Positions 1 through 9,779 of a DNA stretch of 37,584 bases are shown piece after piece. Each line of letters starts with the position of its first letter. Position 1 is the first letter of the stretch. The notes under the pieces were generated by a model. That model was given only the letters and a program-made list of their open reading frames with translations. It was not told the DNA's origin and searched no databases. The DNA comes from Alphaproteobacteria bacterium (lineage in GTDB: Bacteria; Pseudomonadota; Alphaproteobacteria; Bin95). Position numbers and translations under genes: made by a program. Location of the stretch: the NCBI GenBank assembly GCA_026710105.1, contig JAPORR010000172.1:1-37584 (forward strand), in the 5' to 3' direction.

Positions 1-485
1 AATAAATCAACCGCTTACCAGCGCCATGTCAGCGCCATGCCAGACTTGCACCCGTCGCCTGTGGTATTCAACCACGACGTAGTCTAGCAGGGCGGTGGGT
101 TACATTAAATTCACAGCACGTTTTGGATTCAGTTTGCCGTGAGTTTGATCGGCCCACCATTCATGAATTTCCTACTCTGCTACCCCGACAAGATAGATCA
201 AGAGGTGTTGCTTCGCCTTAGCGACAGGGCTCCTCTCGGTGCTGACTGAGTGGGAACAATGCTGCGCGCTTTCCCTGGCCCGAGCCTTTGTGTCTAATAT
301 CCACCCAAATGCCTGTGACCAACAGGCGCACCCATACGCTATAGTCTCTTCAGCAAGTGGAGGTGCTCCAGGTGCCCCTGATCGATCCAGAGTCCGAGGG
401 GGGCATATAAAATATGGGCGAGTGGCATCAGTTGTATCCTTGACCACGCAGCGGGTCTCGGTTAGACGATCGCCGTTGCGCCTGT
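1..485. other. No recognisable gene upstream of the tRNA
   Basis: The first 485 bases hold no reading frame that resembles a protein. The open frames present are short, and their translations are rich in Arg, Ser and Pro without family motifs. A ten-base word (CAGCGCCATG) occurs twice in tandem near position 20, eleven bases apart, which is too little to call a repeat element. The only likely functional element is the promoter-like sequence directly before the tRNA, given separately. The end of a gene lying to the left of the window could run into this stretch, but I see no coding signature for it. Confidence 0.5.
440..468 (+). promoter_or_regulatory. Candidate sigma-70-type promoter for tRNA-Asp
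   Basis: TTGACC at 440-445 is followed by a 17-base spacer and TAGACG at 463-468. The predicted start near 475 lies about ten bases before the mature tRNA 5' end at 486. The -35 hexamer is a five-of-six match and the -10 is weaker, as is common for alphaproteobacterial promoters. The assignment rests on sequence match and position only. Confidence 0.45.
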
Positions 486-562
486 GGGGGTGTAGCTCAG
501 TCGGTTAGAGCGCTGGCCTGTCACGCCAGAGGCCGCGGGTTCGAGTCCCGTCACTCCCGCCA
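486..562 (+). tRNA. tRNA-Asp (anticodon GTC)
   Basis: A complete 77-base cloverleaf including an encoded 3' CCA. The acceptor stem GGGGGTG (486-492) pairs with CACTCCC, with one G-U pair. The D arm GCTC...GAGC, the anticodon arm CTGGC-CTGTCAC-GCCAG with anticodon GTC at 520-522, and the T arm GCGGG-TTCGAGT-CCCGT are all present. The GTC anticodon reads Asp codons GAC and GAU. The gene stands alone ahead of the nuo operon, 119 bases before nuoA. Confidence 0.97.
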
Positions 563-621
563 CTTATATTCGCTATTGGCTGCACGATCGGATAACACCT
601 GCGAGGCTTTGCGAGCATGAG

Positions 622-651
622 CCCGACCCTCTATGATGCGTTTGGGTCGGG
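622..651 (+). terminator. Hairpin between tRNA-Asp and nuoA
   Basis: CCCGACCC (622-629) and GGGTCGGG (644-651) form a perfect 8-bp stem with a 14-base loop, followed by only three T residues. It could end the tRNA transcript or be a structured element in the nuo leader; it ends 30 bases before the nuoA start. The short T run makes a strong intrinsic terminator doubtful. Confidence 0.4.
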
Positions 652-681
652 TTTCGAGAACAAGGAGGCGGGCCCAGGGCG

Positions 682-1047
682 ATGAATGCGTTTCTTGCCG
701 AATATGTACCGATACTGATCTTCACGGCTGTTGCCGGGGTGCTGGCATTGAGTGCTGTTGTCGCTTCGATGATCATCGCGCGGCAAAAGCCCGACACAGA
801 AAAGCTTTCCACCTATGAGTGCGGATTTGATGCGTTCACTGATACTCGAGGGCGGTTCGATGTCCGGTTCTATCTGGTAGCGATCCTCTTCATCATCTTT
901 GATCTCGAAGTCGCATTCCTGTTTCCTTGGGCGATTTCGCTGGGCGGCATCGGGATGCTGGGATTCTGGTCGATGATGATTTTCTTGGGTGTGCTCACGG
1001 TCGGTTTTATCTATGAGTGGCGCAAGGGAGCGCTTGAATGGGAGTAA
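682..1047 (+). CDS. nuoA: NADH-quinone oxidoreductase subunit A
   Basis: Small membrane-arm subunit of respiratory complex I, 121 aa, at the junction between the peripheral arm and the first membrane subunits. Three hydrophobic segments are visible: an N-terminal one around residues 9-31, then two after residue 55. The conserved loop motif YECGFD follows the first segment. An AAGGAGG-like site lies at 662-668, somewhat far upstream of the ATG, but the N-terminus fits the family. It is the first gene of the nuo operon, and its last ten bases overlap nuoB. Base composition is GC-normal (35 of 60 bases are G or C in 721-780), unlike the other membrane-arm genes downstream. Confidence 0.97.
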   Translation: MNAFLAEYVPILIFTAVAGVLALSAVVASMIIARQKPDTEKLSTYECGFDAFTDTRGRFDVRFYLVAILFIIFDLEVAFLFPWAISLGGIGMLGFWSMMIFLGVLTVGFIYEWRKGALEWE

Positions 1048-1574
1048 CCGGTGGACTTGGGCTGGGGCCAGGAGCGGAACAGAACACCCTGTTGCGCGGG
1101 GTAAACGACGAGCTTCAGGATCGCGGCTATGTTGTTGCCCAGTTCGACAAGCTGGTGAACTGGGCTCGCTCAGGGTCGCTCTGGCCCATGACCTTTGGGC
1201 TCGCCTGCTGTGCGGTGGAAATGATGCATACTGCCTGTTCGCGTTACGACCTGGACCGTTTTGGTGTTGTATTCCGTCCGAGCCCGCGGCAATCCGATGT
1301 CATGATTGTGGCGGGTACGCTCACCAACAAGATGGCGCCAGCTCTCCGCAAGGTTTACGATCAGATGGCTGAACCGCGTTGGGTGATTTCCATGGGCTCC
1401 TGCGCCAATGGTGGCGGCTACTACCACTATTCCTATTCAGTAGTCCGGGGGTGTGACCGTATCGTGCCGGTCGATGTGTATGTACCGGGATGTCCGCCGA
1501 CTGCCGAGGCGTTGCTATACGGCGTGCTGTTGCTGCAAAAGAAGATTCAACGCACTGGCACAATAACGCGCTGA
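1038..1574 (+). CDS. nuoB: NADH-quinone oxidoreductase subunit B
   Basis: PSST-type subunit of 178 aa that binds the last iron-sulfur cluster (N2) and helps form the quinone site at the membrane interface. The four N2 ligands are recognisable: adjacent Cys57-Cys58 in [10 protein letters not shown], Cys122 in MGSCANGGG and Cys152 in [10 protein letters not shown]. The first ~30 residues are variable, as is normal in alphaproteobacteria. The start overlaps the end of nuoA, suggesting translational coupling, and 13 bases separate it from nuoC. Confidence 0.98.
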   Translation: MGVTGGLGLGPGAEQNTLLRGVNDELQDRGYVVAQFDKLVNWARSGSLWPMTFGLACCAVEMMHTACSRYDLDRFGVVFRPSPRQSDVMIVAGTLTNKMAPALRKVYDQMAEPRWVISMGSCANGGGYYHYSYSVVRGCDRIVPVDVYVPGCPPTAEALLYGVLLLQKKIQRTGTITR

Positions 1575-1587
1575 ACCGGACCGACAA

Positions 1588-2181
1588 ATGCAGGAAGCTC
1601 TAAAAGACCTCATTGAGCATGTTGAGGCGGCGCTTGGCGCGAAAGCAGCTCGCGAATATGCGGGGCTGGAATTGGTATTTCGTGTCGGCGGGGACTCGTT
1701 GCTTGAGGTGTTGGCCTTCTTGCGCGATGATGTAAACTGTCGTTTCAAGTGCCTTGTAGACCTCTGTGGCGTTGATTATCCGGAGCGTCGAGAGCGTTTC
1801 GAGATTATATATAACTTGTTGAGTCATAGTCATAATCTGCGTATTCGAATCAAGACGGCCACAGACGAGGATACACCGGTACCTTCAGTGACGGGGCTAT
1901 TTAGCTCGGCGATCTGGCCCGAACGTGAAGCGTGGGACCTTTATGGTATCTTTTTTTCGGACCATCCGGACCTTCGTCGCCTGCTGACCGACTACGGCTT
2001 CGAGGGCCATCCGATGCGAAAGGATTTTCCGCTCACCGGGTATCTTGAGGTTCGTTACGACGATGAACAGAAGCGTGTGGTCTATGAGCCTGTCTCCCTG
2101 ACGCAGGAATTTCGGTCCTTTGACTATCTCAGTCCTTGGGAAGGCCCATTGCCAGGCGATGAGAAGGCCGAGGGCGTCTGA
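1588..2181 (+). CDS. nuoC: NADH-quinone oxidoreductase subunit C
   Basis: 30-kDa-type subunit of the peripheral arm, 197 aa, with no cofactor of its own; it packs against NuoD. The family signature is clear in the second half: the [12 protein letters not shown] segment, [13 protein letters not shown], then [13 protein letters not shown] and an FDYLSPWEG tail. It is a separate protein here, not fused to NuoD as in Escherichia coli, which is the usual alphaproteobacterial and mitochondrial state. Its TGA shares one base with the nuoD ATG. No strong ribosome-binding site is seen before the ATG. Confidence 0.97.
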   Translation: MQEALKDLIEHVEAALGAKAAREYAGLELVFRVGGDSLLEVLAFLRDDVNCRFKCLVDLCGVDYPERRERFEIIYNLLSHSHNLRIRIKTATDEDTPVPSVTGLFSSAIWPEREAWDLYGIFFSDHPDLRRLLTDYGFEGHPMRKDFPLTGYLEVRYDDEQKRVVYEPVSLTQEFRSFDYLSPWEGPLPGDEKAEGV

Positions 2182-3359
2182 TGGCCGAAGCCCAGATCAG
2201 AAATTACACGTTGAACTTTGGACCCCAGCATCCTGCAGCGCATGGCGTACTGCGCATGGTTATGGAGCTCGATGGCGAGGTCGTGGACCGTATCGATCCC
2301 CATATCGGCCTGCTGCATCGCGGTACCGAGAAACTGATCGAACACAAGACCTATCTTCAGGCGGTCCCTTATTTTGATCGGCTGGATTATGTTGCGCCAA
2401 TGAATCAAGAGCATGCCTTTGCGCTGGCGACCGAGAAGCTGCTCGGCATAGAAGTCCCGGAGCGCGGCCAATATATCCGGGTTCTGTTCTCCGAAATATC
2501 CCGTATCCTGAATCACTTGTTGAACCTTACCGCCTTCGCGATGGATGTCGGCGCGATGACGCCGATGCTTTGGGGCTTTGAACAACGCGAACTACTGATG
2601 GAGTTCTACGAACGGGCAAGTGGGGCACGCCTACATGCTGCCTATTTCCGGCCGGGCGGGGTCCATCAGGACCTTCCGGAGGGTATGCTTGATGACATTA
2701 TGGAATGGGCTACCGCCTTCCCGAAATTCATCACTGACATGGAAACATTGCTCAACGAGAACCGTATCTTCAAGCAACGCACGGTGGATATAGGCTGCGT
2801 GTCGGCGGACGATGCGCTTGACTGGGGGTTTTCTGGACCGATGCTGCGCGCGTCCGGCGTTGCGTGGGATTTGCGCAAGGCGCAGCCTTACGATGTCTAT
2901 GACCGGCTCGATTTCGACATCCCGATCGGCAAAAACGGCGATTGCTACGATCGCTATCTTGTCCGTGTGGAAGAGATACGCCAGTCCTTGCGCATTATCG
3001 GCCAGTGCGTAGGGGATATGCCCGGTGGCCCCGTGGTTGCGGAGAACAACAAGATCGCTCCGCCGAAACGCAACGAAATGAAACAGTCGATGGAGGCATT
3101 GATTCATCATTTCAAGCTTTATACCGAGGGCTATCGGGTACCGGTTGGCGAGACCTACACGGCAGTAGAGGCACCCAAGGGCGAGTTCGGCGTCTACTTG
3201 GTGTCGGACGGCACGAACAGGCCCTATCGGTGCAAGATCCGGGCGCCCGGTTTCGCGCATCTGGCAGCCATAGACTTCTTATCGCGCGGTCATATGCTTG
3301 CTGACAGCGTTGCAATTCTGGGCGCTATGGACATCGTGTTCGGAGAGGTTGATCGATGA
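2181..3359 (+). CDS. nuoD: NADH-quinone oxidoreductase subunit D
   Basis: 49-kDa-type subunit, 392 aa, related to the large subunit of NiFe hydrogenases; with NuoB it forms the quinone reduction site. The N-terminus carries [15 protein letters not shown], whose His lies at the quinone site in characterised complexes. [14 protein letters not shown] and [11 protein letters not shown] follow, and the C-terminus ends with the family-typical [15 protein letters not shown]. Length is normal for the stand-alone form. It starts inside the nuoC stop (TGATG) and overlaps nuoE by four bases (ATGA). Confidence 0.98.
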   Translation: MAEAQIRNYTLNFGPQHPAAHGVLRMVMELDGEVVDRIDPHIGLLHRGTEKLIEHKTYLQAVPYFDRLDYVAPMNQEHAFALATEKLLGIEVPERGQYIRVLFSEISRILNHLLNLTAFAMDVGAMTPMLWGFEQRELLMEFYERASGARLHAAYFRPGGVHQDLPEGMLDDIMEWATAFPKFITDMETLLNENRIFKQRTVDIGCVSADDALDWGFSGPMLRASGVAWDLRKAQPYDVYDRLDFDIPIGKNGDCYDRYLVRVEEIRQSLRIIGQCVGDMPGGPVVAENNKIAPPKRNEMKQSMEALIHHFKLYTEGYRVPVGETYTAVEAPKGEFGVYLVSDGTNRPYRCKIRAPGFAHLAAIDFLSRGHMLADSVAILGAMDIVFGEVDR

Positions 3360-3949
3360 ACGGACACGCGGAAGAAGGTGAGAGCTTCACCTTCACAGCC
3401 GACAATTTGAAGGCTGCGAAGGCCGTGGTTGCTAAGTATCCTGAAGGCCGTCAACAAAGTGCTGTTATGCCATTGCTAGACTTGGCGCAGCGGCAACTCG
3501 GCTGGACGTCCCCTGCCGTGATCGAATATGTTGCGAATTTCCTCGATTTGCCGTCCATCCGCGTCTGGGAAGTTGCCAGCTTCTACACGATGTATTACCG
3601 TGAGCCAGTAGGCAAATACCGTTTGCATGTCTGCACGACAACACCATGTTGGCTGCGTGGTTCCGATGAAGTCGTCCGGGTTTGTCGGGAAAAGACCGGG
3701 CTGGAGTTCGGCGAAACCAGTGAAAAAGGCCTGTTCACCCTTCTGGAGGTGGAATGTCTCGGAGCTTGCGTCAACGCGCCGATTCTGCAGGTCAACGACG
3801 ATTACTACGAGGACCTGGATGCGACGCGGACGGCTGCATTACTTGATGCGCTGGTTGAAGGCCGCCCGCCCCCATACGGTACCTTGGCCAAACGCGTCAA
3901 TTCTGCGCCGGAAGGCGGGAAGACGAGTCTGCTGGAGACTAATGTCTGA
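3356..3949 (+). CDS. nuoE: NADH-quinone oxidoreductase subunit E
   Basis: 24-kDa-type subunit of the NADH dehydrogenase module, 197 aa, with a thioredoxin-like [2Fe-2S] domain (cluster N1a). Ligands follow the family spacing: Cys93 and Cys98 in CTTTPC, Cys134 and Cys138 in CLGAC. A helical N-terminal part ([18 protein letters not shown]) precedes it, and a short C-terminal extension follows, as in many alphaproteobacteria. The gene overlaps nuoD by four bases and nuoF by one base, fitting coupled synthesis of the NuoE-F-G module. Confidence 0.97.
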   Translation: MNGHAEEGESFTFTADNLKAAKAVVAKYPEGRQQSAVMPLLDLAQRQLGWTSPAVIEYVANFLDLPSIRVWEVASFYTMYYREPVGKYRLHVCTTTPCWLRGSDEVVRVCREKTGLEFGETSEKGLFTLLEVECLGACVNAPILQVNDDYYEDLDATRTAALLDALVEGRPPPYGTLAKRVNSAPEGGKTSLLETNV

Positions 3950-5232
3950 TGTTGAGCGACCAGGACCGTATCTTCACCAACCTCTATGGCGAGCATGACT
4001 GGACACTGAAGGGTGCACGCTGCCGTGGCGACTGGGATGGCACCGCCGAGTTGATTGCCAAGGGCCGCGAGTGGCTGATCGAGGAAGTGAAGACATCCGG
4101 CTTGCGAGGTCGTGGTGGAGCAGGTTTCCCAACGGGCCTTAAGTGGTCCTTCATGCCTAAGCAACGCGATGGGCGCCCTGCTTATCTTGTGGTCAACGCC
4201 GACGAAGGGGAACCCGGCACTTGCAAGGACCGGGACATGATGCGCTGGGAGCCTCACAAACTGGTCGAGGGTTGCCTTCTGGCTTGTGCGGCGATGGGTG
4301 CGGACGCTGCCTATATCTATGTCCGCGGTGAGTTTTACAATGAGGCGTGTCATCTGCAGCATGCTATAGATGAGGCCTATGAAGCGGGCTTGATCGGCTC
4401 TAATGCCTGCGGCTCAAGTATCGACTGTGATGTTTTCGTCCACCGGGGCGCTGGCGCTTATATATGCGGCGAGGAAACCGCGTTGATTGAAAGCCTTGAA
4501 GGCAAGAAAGGCCAACCGCGCTTGAAGCCACCTTTCCCTGCTATGGCGGGCCTCTATGGCTGTCCAACAACTGTAAACAATGTCGAGACCATTGCTGTGG
4601 TGCCGACTATCTTGCGGCGGGGTGCATCCTGGTTTTCAGGCTTTGGAAGCAGCAACAATACCGGTACAAAGGTGTTTTGTATTTCTGGCCATGTGAATCG
4701 CCCTTGCAATGTCGAAGAAACCATGAGCATCCCATTGAAAGAGCTCATCGAAAAACATGCTGGCGGCGTGCGTGGCGGCTGGGATAATCTTAAAGCGGTT
4801 ATTCCCGGGGGCTCCTCGACGCCAATTCTGCCGAAAAGCATCTGCGACAGTGTGTTGATGGATTTCGATGCTCTCCGGGACGTGCAAAGTGGACTCGGCA
4901 CGGCTGCCGTGATTGTGATGGACCGGTCTACGGATGTAGTTAGAGCGGTTGCGCGTCTGGCGCGTTTCTACGCGCATGAAAGTTGCGGACAATGCACGCC
5001 CTGCCGTGAAGGTACCGGCTGGATGATGCGCGTAATGGAACGGATGGTTTCAGGCCGTGCCCGGGTCGATGAGATCGACATGCTGTTGGATGTTTCGAAA
5101 GAGATCGAGGGGCACACCATCTGTGCTCACGGCGACGGTTCCGCATGGCCTATCCAGGGGTTGATCCGCCATTTCAGGCATGAAATGGAGGAACGGATTT
5201 TGAATTACCGAAACCGGGCTGCAGTGGCCTGA
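3949..5232 (+). CDS. nuoF: NADH-quinone oxidoreductase subunit F (FMN and NADH binding)
   Basis: 51-kDa-type subunit, 427 aa, which oxidises NADH, passes electrons to FMN and carries cluster N3. The glycine-rich FMN loop [13 protein letters not shown] lies at 51-63, and [17 protein letters not shown] at 168-184 belongs to the flavin/NADH site. The N3 ligands are Cys346, Cys349 and Cys352 in [11 protein letters not shown], plus Cys392 in HTICAHGDG. Full length. The ATG shares one base with the nuoE TGA, and 17 bases separate it from nuoG. Confidence 0.98.
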   Translation: MLSDQDRIFTNLYGEHDWTLKGARCRGDWDGTAELIAKGREWLIEEVKTSGLRGRGGAGFPTGLKWSFMPKQRDGRPAYLVVNADEGEPGTCKDRDMMRWEPHKLVEGCLLACAAMGADAAYIYVRGEFYNEACHLQHAIDEAYEAGLIGSNACGSSIDCDVFVHRGAGAYICGEETALIESLEGKKGQPRLKPPFPAMAGLYGCPTTVNNVETIAVVPTILRRGASWFSGFGSSNNTGTKVFCISGHVNRPCNVEETMSIPLKELIEKHAGGVRGGWDNLKAVIPGGSSTPILPKSICDSVLMDFDALRDVQSGLGTAAVIVMDRSTDVVRAVARLARFYAHESCGQCTPCREGTGWMMRVMERMVSGRARVDEIDMLLDVSKEIEGHTICAHGDGSAWPIQGLIRHFRHEMEERILNYRNRAAVA

Positions 5233-5249
5233 CCCCGGGAGCGGAGTGC

Positions 5250-7292
5250 ATGCCGAAACTTACCGTCGACGGGATCGAGGTCGAGGTTCCGCCTGGCAGC
5301 ACAGTGCTGCAGGCAATAGAGGCCGCTGGCGGGGAGGTGCCACGGTTCTGCTATCATGAGCGTTTGTCGATTGCTGGTAATTGCCGTATGTGCCTAGTCG
5401 AGATCCGCCCCGGTCCACCGAAACCGGCCGCATCTTGCGCCATGCCGGCCGGGGACAATATGGAAGTGTTAACCTTAAGCCCGATGACGCAGAAGGCCCG
5501 CAAGGGGGTGATGGAGTTCCTGCTCATCAACCATCCGCTCGATTGTCCGATTTGCGACCAGGGCGGTGAATGCGATCTCCAGGATCAGGCTCTATTTTAT
5601 GGAGCTGACACGAGCCGCTTCGAAGAAAACAAGCGGGCCGTGCCGGACAAAGATATGGGGCCGCTCATCAAGACGACTATGACGCGGTGTATTCACTGCA
5701 CAAGGTGCATTCGCTTCGCCGAAGAAGTGGCCGGGGTGCCGGCAATCGGGGCGGTCGGCCGCAGTGAGCATATGGAGATCACCACGCTTGAGCGTGCGGT
5801 GGAAAGCGAGCTTTCGGGAAATGTCATCGATCTCTGCCCAGTTGGTGCGCTTACGTCAAAACCATACGCCTTCAATGCCCGCCCCTGGGAGCTTCGAAAG
5901 ACTGAAGGCATTGATGTGTTCGATGCGCTGGGTGCGAATATCCGCATTGATTCCCGGGGTTCCCAAGTTTTGCGCATTCTGCCGCGCCTCAACGAGGCGG
6001 TGAACGAAGAGTGGCTCGGCGACAAGAGCCGCTTCGCGCATGACGGGCTCCGACGCCAGCGTCTTGACCGTCCCTATGTACGGCACAATGCCCAGCTGCA
6101 TCCGGTAAGCTGGAGCGAGGCTTTTGAAGCGATCAGAAAAAGAATAGAGGGGCGCGCTGGCACAGATATAGGCGCTATTGTCGGCGATCAGGCTGACGCC
6201 GAATCCATGCAGGCCCTCAAGGATCTCATGCAAGCCCTCGGTTCGCCGAACCTAGATTGCAGGCAGGATGGCGCGGTCGCTATACTTGGCCAGCGCGCAA
6301 GCTATCTCTTTAATTCCACTGTCCAGGGCATCGAAGAAGCTGATGCTCTTCTGTTGGTTGGGTGCAATCCGCGTTGGGAATCGCCAGTGCTGAACGCGAG
6401 AATCCGTAAGCAGTGGCTCACGGGCCGTCTACAGGTAGCCATGATCGGCGAACCCCATGAACTTGGTTATCGTTACGATCACCTTGGCCGGGGTGGGGCC
6501 ACTTTGCGCAGCGTTGCCGCTGGCAGGACTCGTTTTCGTGCCGCATTGAGGAATGCGTCGTACCCGATGTTGATCGTTGGCGCTGGCGCTCTGGCGCGAC
6601 CTGATGGTGCTGCCGTGCTGGCAGCAACGCAGCGCATAGCAGAGTTAAATGGTCTGATCCGTGATGATTGGAACGGTTTCAATGTTCTGAACCGAGCCGC
6701 ATCGCGAGTTGGAGGGCTAGACCTAGGCTTCGTACCCGGCGAGGGCGGAGCAGATACAGGCAATATGTTGTCAGGAGCTGTCGATACGCTCTTCCTGCTT
6801 GGAGCCGACGAGATCGATTTGTCGGGTCTTGATGATGCCTTCGTCATTTATCAGGGCCATCATGGCGATATAGGTGCAGCACGGGCTGATGTTATTTTGC
6901 CAGGCGCAGCTTATACTGAAAAATCCGGTACTTGGGTCAACCTCGAGGGGCGAGTGCAGCGCAGCGAAAGAGCGACTTTCCCGCCCGGTGAGGCACGGGA
7001 AGACTGGGCGGTGCTGCGTGCGCTATCCAATGCACTCAGCAGACCATTGCCGTATGATTCTTTATCGGCACTGCGTGCCTGTATGGACCGAACAAATCCG
7101 ATATTTTCTGCACGGGACCGAGTTATGCCGGCAGAATGGAACAGTGTAGAATCAACAGGTTGGATTGACGACACGCCATTCAAAAGTCCTGTCGCCAACT
7201 ATTACATGACTGACCCAATTTCCCGTGCCTCGGAAACAATGGCAATCTGTACCAAGACTTTCTTTTCTACGGAAGTCCATAATAATGGTTAG
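5250..7292 (+). CDS. nuoG: NADH-quinone oxidoreductase subunit G
   Basis: 75-kDa-type iron-sulfur subunit, 680 aa, conducting electrons from NuoF/E toward NuoI/B. The N-terminal ferredoxin-like domain has the [2Fe-2S] ligands Cys34, Cys45, Cys48 and Cys63. Cluster N5 has His95, Cys99, Cys102 and Cys108 ([14 protein letters not shown]), and cluster N4 has Cys147, Cys150, Cys153 and Cys196. The rest is a degenerate molybdopterin-oxidoreductase-like domain without a molybdenum ligand, as expected. The extra N7 cluster motif of E. coli-type NuoG is not seen. A purine-rich GGGAGCGGAG stretch precedes the ATG. Its last eight bases overlap the preferred nuoH start. Confidence 0.97.
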   Translation: MPKLTVDGIEVEVPPGSTVLQAIEAAGGEVPRFCYHERLSIAGNCRMCLVEIRPGPPKPAASCAMPAGDNMEVLTLSPMTQKARKGVMEFLLINHPLDCPICDQGGECDLQDQALFYGADTSRFEENKRAVPDKDMGPLIKTTMTRCIHCTRCIRFAEEVAGVPAIGAVGRSEHMEITTLERAVESELSGNVIDLCPVGALTSKPYAFNARPWELRKTEGIDVFDALGANIRIDSRGSQVLRILPRLNEAVNEEWLGDKSRFAHDGLRRQRLDRPYVRHNAQLHPVSWSEAFEAIRKRIEGRAGTDIGAIVGDQADAESMQALKDLMQALGSPNLDCRQDGAVAILGQRASYLFNSTVQGIEEADALLLVGCNPRWESPVLNARIRKQWLTGRLQVAMIGEPHELGYRYDHLGRGGATLRSVAAGRTRFRAALRNASYPMLIVGAGALARPDGAAVLAATQRIAELNGLIRDDWNGFNVLNRAASRVGGLDLGFVPGEGGADTGNMLSGAVDTLFLLGADEIDLSGLDDAFVIYQGHHGDIGAARADVILPGAAYTEKSGTWVNLEGRVQRSERATFPPGEAREDWAVLRALSNALSRPLPYDSLSALRACMDRTNPIFSARDRVMPAEWNSVESTGWIDDTPFKSPVANYYMTDPISRASETMAICTKTFFSTEVHNNG

Positions 7293-8328
7293 CTTCTGGG
7301 CAGCATATCTCTGGCCAGTAGCTGCCATCGTCGGTTATATCTTGCTGATCGTTGTGCCGCTTCTCGGCTGTATTGCCTATCTCATCCTTGCTGAGCGCAA
7401 GATAATTGCTTCTATGCAAATGCGCAAGGGACCAAATGTTGTCGGACCGTTTGGTTTATTTCAACCGATTGCGGACGGTTTAAAATTATTGACCAAAGAA
7501 ACGATTATTCCTGCTGGTGCAAATCGTGTAGTTTTTTTATTAGCGCCAATATTAACTTTTATGCTTTCTCTCATTGCCTGGGTAGTAATTCCATTTGATC
7601 TTGGCTGGGTTTTGGCAGATATTAATGTTGGAATTTTATACCTTTTTGCCATTTCATCTCTTGGTGTTTACGGTATTCTAATGGCTGGATGGGCTAGCAA
7701 TTCACGTTATCCATTTCTTGGAGCTTTACGGTCAGCAGCGCAGATGGTATCCTATGAAGTTTCGATAGGGTTTGTAATTGTAACAGTATTACTATGTGCT
7801 GGCTCCTTAAATCTTTCAGTTATTGTTCAAGCTCAAAGAGGTTCTGCTGGTTTATTTTCTTGGTTTTGGTTACCATTATTGCCTATGCTTATTGTATTTT
7901 TTGTATCTACCTTAGCTGAAACTAATCGTTTACCATTTGATTTGCCAGAAGCTGAAGCTGAATTAGTTGCAGGGTATAATGTTGAATATTCAGGGATGAC
8001 ATTTGCATTATTTTTCCTTGGCGAATATTCAAATATGATCCTAATGAGTGCGATGACTGTTATACTTTTTCTTGGCGGTTGGCTTTCACCTATTCCTTAC
8101 GATCCGTTCACATTGATACCAGGTATTGTTTGGTTTGCACTTAAGACAGCTCTTGTGTTATTTATTTTCCTTTGGGTAAGAGCAACTTTCCCACGTTACC
8201 GTTATGATCAATTGATGCGATTAGGTTGGAAAGTATTTTTGCCACTATCTCTGCTTTGGGTAGTAGGTTTAGCAAGTATTCTTGTGATGTTCGACTGGGT
8301 ACCAGACCCAGTTGTAATGCGGTCATAA
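7285..8328 (+). CDS. nuoH: NADH-quinone oxidoreductase subunit H
   Basis: ND1-type membrane subunit, 347 aa with about eight membrane helices, forming most of the quinone channel. Recognisable segments include [50 protein letters not shown] and [20 protein letters not shown]. The frame is open further upstream to 7225, but the ATG at 7285 gives the family N-terminus ([11 protein letters not shown]) and overlaps nuoG by eight bases, so I prefer it. Around codon 55 (near 7450) the DNA turns from GC-normal to AT-rich within the gene, while the protein stays fully conserved. Confidence 0.97.
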   Translation: MVSFWAAYLWPVAAIVGYILLIVVPLLGCIAYLILAERKIIASMQMRKGPNVVGPFGLFQPIADGLKLLTKETIIPAGANRVVFLLAPILTFMLSLIAWVVIPFDLGWVLADINVGILYLFAISSLGVYGILMAGWASNSRYPFLGALRSAAQMVSYEVSIGFVIVTVLLCAGSLNLSVIVQAQRGSAGLFSWFWLPLLPMLIVFFVSTLAETNRLPFDLPEAEAELVAGYNVEYSGMTFALFFLGEYSNMILMSAMTVILFLGGWLSPIPYDPFTLIPGIVWFALKTALVLFIFLWVRATFPRYRYDQLMRLGWKVFLPLSLLWVVGLASILVMFDWVPDPVVMRS

Positions 8329-8350
8329 ACGGTAAAAGAAAGATCCAGTA

Positions 8351-8839
8351 ATGATCATCTTTGACCGCAAGATACATAATTTATTACTTGTAGAGCTAAT
8401 CTCCGGTATGTGGTTAACTTTAAAATACATGTTTAAGCCTAAAGTAACGCTGAATTACCCATATGAAAAAGGGCCCCTTAGCCCTCGTTTCCGGGGTGAA
8501 CACGCGCTACGCCGTTATCCCAATGGTGAAGAACGTTGCATCGCATGCAAGCTCTGTGAGGCTATTTGCCCAGCCCAAGCTATCACTATTGAATCAGAAC
8601 CGCGCGAAGATGGCAGTCGCCGTACGACCCGATATGACATTGACATGACGAAATGCATATATTGCGGATTCTGTCAGGAAGCTTGCCCTGTCGATGCTAT
8701 TGTCGAAGGTCCGAATTTTGAATTCGCAACAGAGACACGAGAAGAACTTATGTACAGTAAAGAAAAACTTCTTGCAAATGGTGATCGTTGGGAGGCGTCG
8801 TTGGCTGATAATCTTGTTCTAGACGCACCTTACAGTTGA
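8351..8839 (+). CDS. nuoI: NADH-quinone oxidoreductase subunit I
   Basis: TYKY-type subunit, 162 aa, with two [4Fe-4S] clusters (N6a and N6b) linking NuoG to NuoB. The N-terminal amphipathic membrane-anchoring helix is followed by two ferredoxin motifs: Cys63, Cys66, Cys69, Cys73 ([12 protein letters not shown]) and Cys102, Cys105, Cys108, Cys112 ([12 protein letters not shown]). It is the only soluble-arm gene inside the AT-rich block. The iron-sulfur part (about 8461-8640) has near-normal GC, whereas the first ~100 bases are AT-rich. 22 bases separate it from nuoH. Confidence 0.98.
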   Translation: MIIFDRKIHNLLLVELISGMWLTLKYMFKPKVTLNYPYEKGPLSPRFRGEHALRRYPNGEERCIACKLCEAICPAQAITIESEPREDGSRRTTRYDIDMTKCIYCGFCQEACPVDAIVEGPNFEFATETREELMYSKEKLLANGDRWEASLADNLVLDAPYS

Positions 8840-8854
8840 GGCAGGGAGAACGTA

Positions 8855-9463
8855 ATGGTTGTTCAAGCCTTAGCGTTTTATATTTTCGCAGCAGTCGCAA
8901 CGGCTTCTGGGGTAATGGTTATTTCATCTCGAAATCCAGTACATTCGGTTTTGTTCTTGATTCTTAGTTTCTTCAATGTGGCCGGATTATTCATTCTAAT
9001 GGGAGCTGAATTTCTTGCTATGCTTTTAGTAGTAGTTTATGTTGGTGCAGTGGCAGTTTTATTCTTATTTGTAGTAATGATGCTTGACATCAATTTTGTA
9101 GAGTTACGAGAAGGATTCTTACAATATTTACCGATCGGTAGTCTTGTGGGTATTGTATTATTCATTGAGCTTTTATTAGTAGGTGGCAGCTGGGTGTTAT
9201 CTGACAGTATTACAAAGATATCTTGGCCAATGCTCGACAAAGAAATGACTAACACACATGCACTGGGATATATTTTATATACAGATTATATCTATCTTTT
9301 TCAAACCGCTGGTCTTATATTATTAGTGGCCATGATTGGCGCCATAGTGTTAACGCACCGTAGGCGTTCAGGCGTGTACAGACAGAGAGTGTCAATACAA
9401 GTGAATCGTCGTCGGGAAGACACTATTGAGATTGTTAAATTTTCAAAGAAAGTGGATGAATGA
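8855..9463 (+). CDS. nuoJ: NADH-quinone oxidoreductase subunit J
   Basis: ND6-type membrane subunit, 202 aa, about five membrane helices. The conserved helix around [20 protein letters not shown] contains the pi-bulge region known from complex I structures, and the preceding [15 protein letters not shown] is also typical. The charged C-terminal tail after [13 protein letters not shown] is normal for alphaproteobacteria. A GGGAG ribosome-binding site lies eight bases before the ATG. It overlaps nuoK by four bases and is AT-rich. Confidence 0.96.
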   Translation: MVVQALAFYIFAAVATASGVMVISSRNPVHSVLFLILSFFNVAGLFILMGAEFLAMLLVVVYVGAVAVLFLFVVMMLDINFVELREGFLQYLPIGSLVGIVLFIELLLVGGSWVLSDSITKISWPMLDKEMTNTHALGYILYTDYIYLFQTAGLILLVAMIGAIVLTHRRRSGVYRQRVSIQVNRRREDTIEIVKFSKKVDE

Positions 9464-9774
9464 TGTTAGAAATTCAGTTAATTCACTACCTAACCCTCGC
9501 TGCGATCCTCTTTACGATTGGTGTCTTTGGTATTTTTCTTAATCGAAAGAATGTCATTATAATTCTAATGTCAATTGAACTCATGTTACTTGCTGTTAAT
9601 ATTAATTTAGTATCATTTTCATATTTTCTCAAGGATCTAACTGGTCAAGTATTTGCTATGTTTATACTTACTGTTGCAGCTGCTGAAGCTGCTATTGGAC
9701 TCGCTATTCTTGTAGTTTATTTCCGCAATCGTGGTTCTATTGCTGTCGAAGATATCAATTTAATGAAAGGTTGA
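9460..9774 (+). CDS. nuoK: NADH-quinone oxidoreductase subunit K
   Basis: ND4L-type subunit, 104 aa (103 if the second of two adjacent ATG codons at 9463 is used), three membrane helices. The two membrane glutamates of the proton path are in place: one in [13 protein letters not shown] (second helix) and one in the [11 protein letters not shown] stretch of the third helix. The start overlaps the nuoJ stop. The TGA at 9772 lies just before the nuoL ATG. Composition is strongly AT-rich. Confidence 0.97.
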   Translation: MMLEIQLIHYLTLAAILFTIGVFGIFLNRKNVIIILMSIELMLLAVNINLVSFSYFLKDLTGQVFAMFILTVAAAEAAIGLAILVVYFRNRGSIAVEDINLMKG

Positions 9775-9779
9775 GCGCA

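Noticed and set aside
2631-3260. A 209-codon minus-strand frame inside nuoD
   Set aside because: It is antisense to a fully conserved nuoD and has no recognisable motif.
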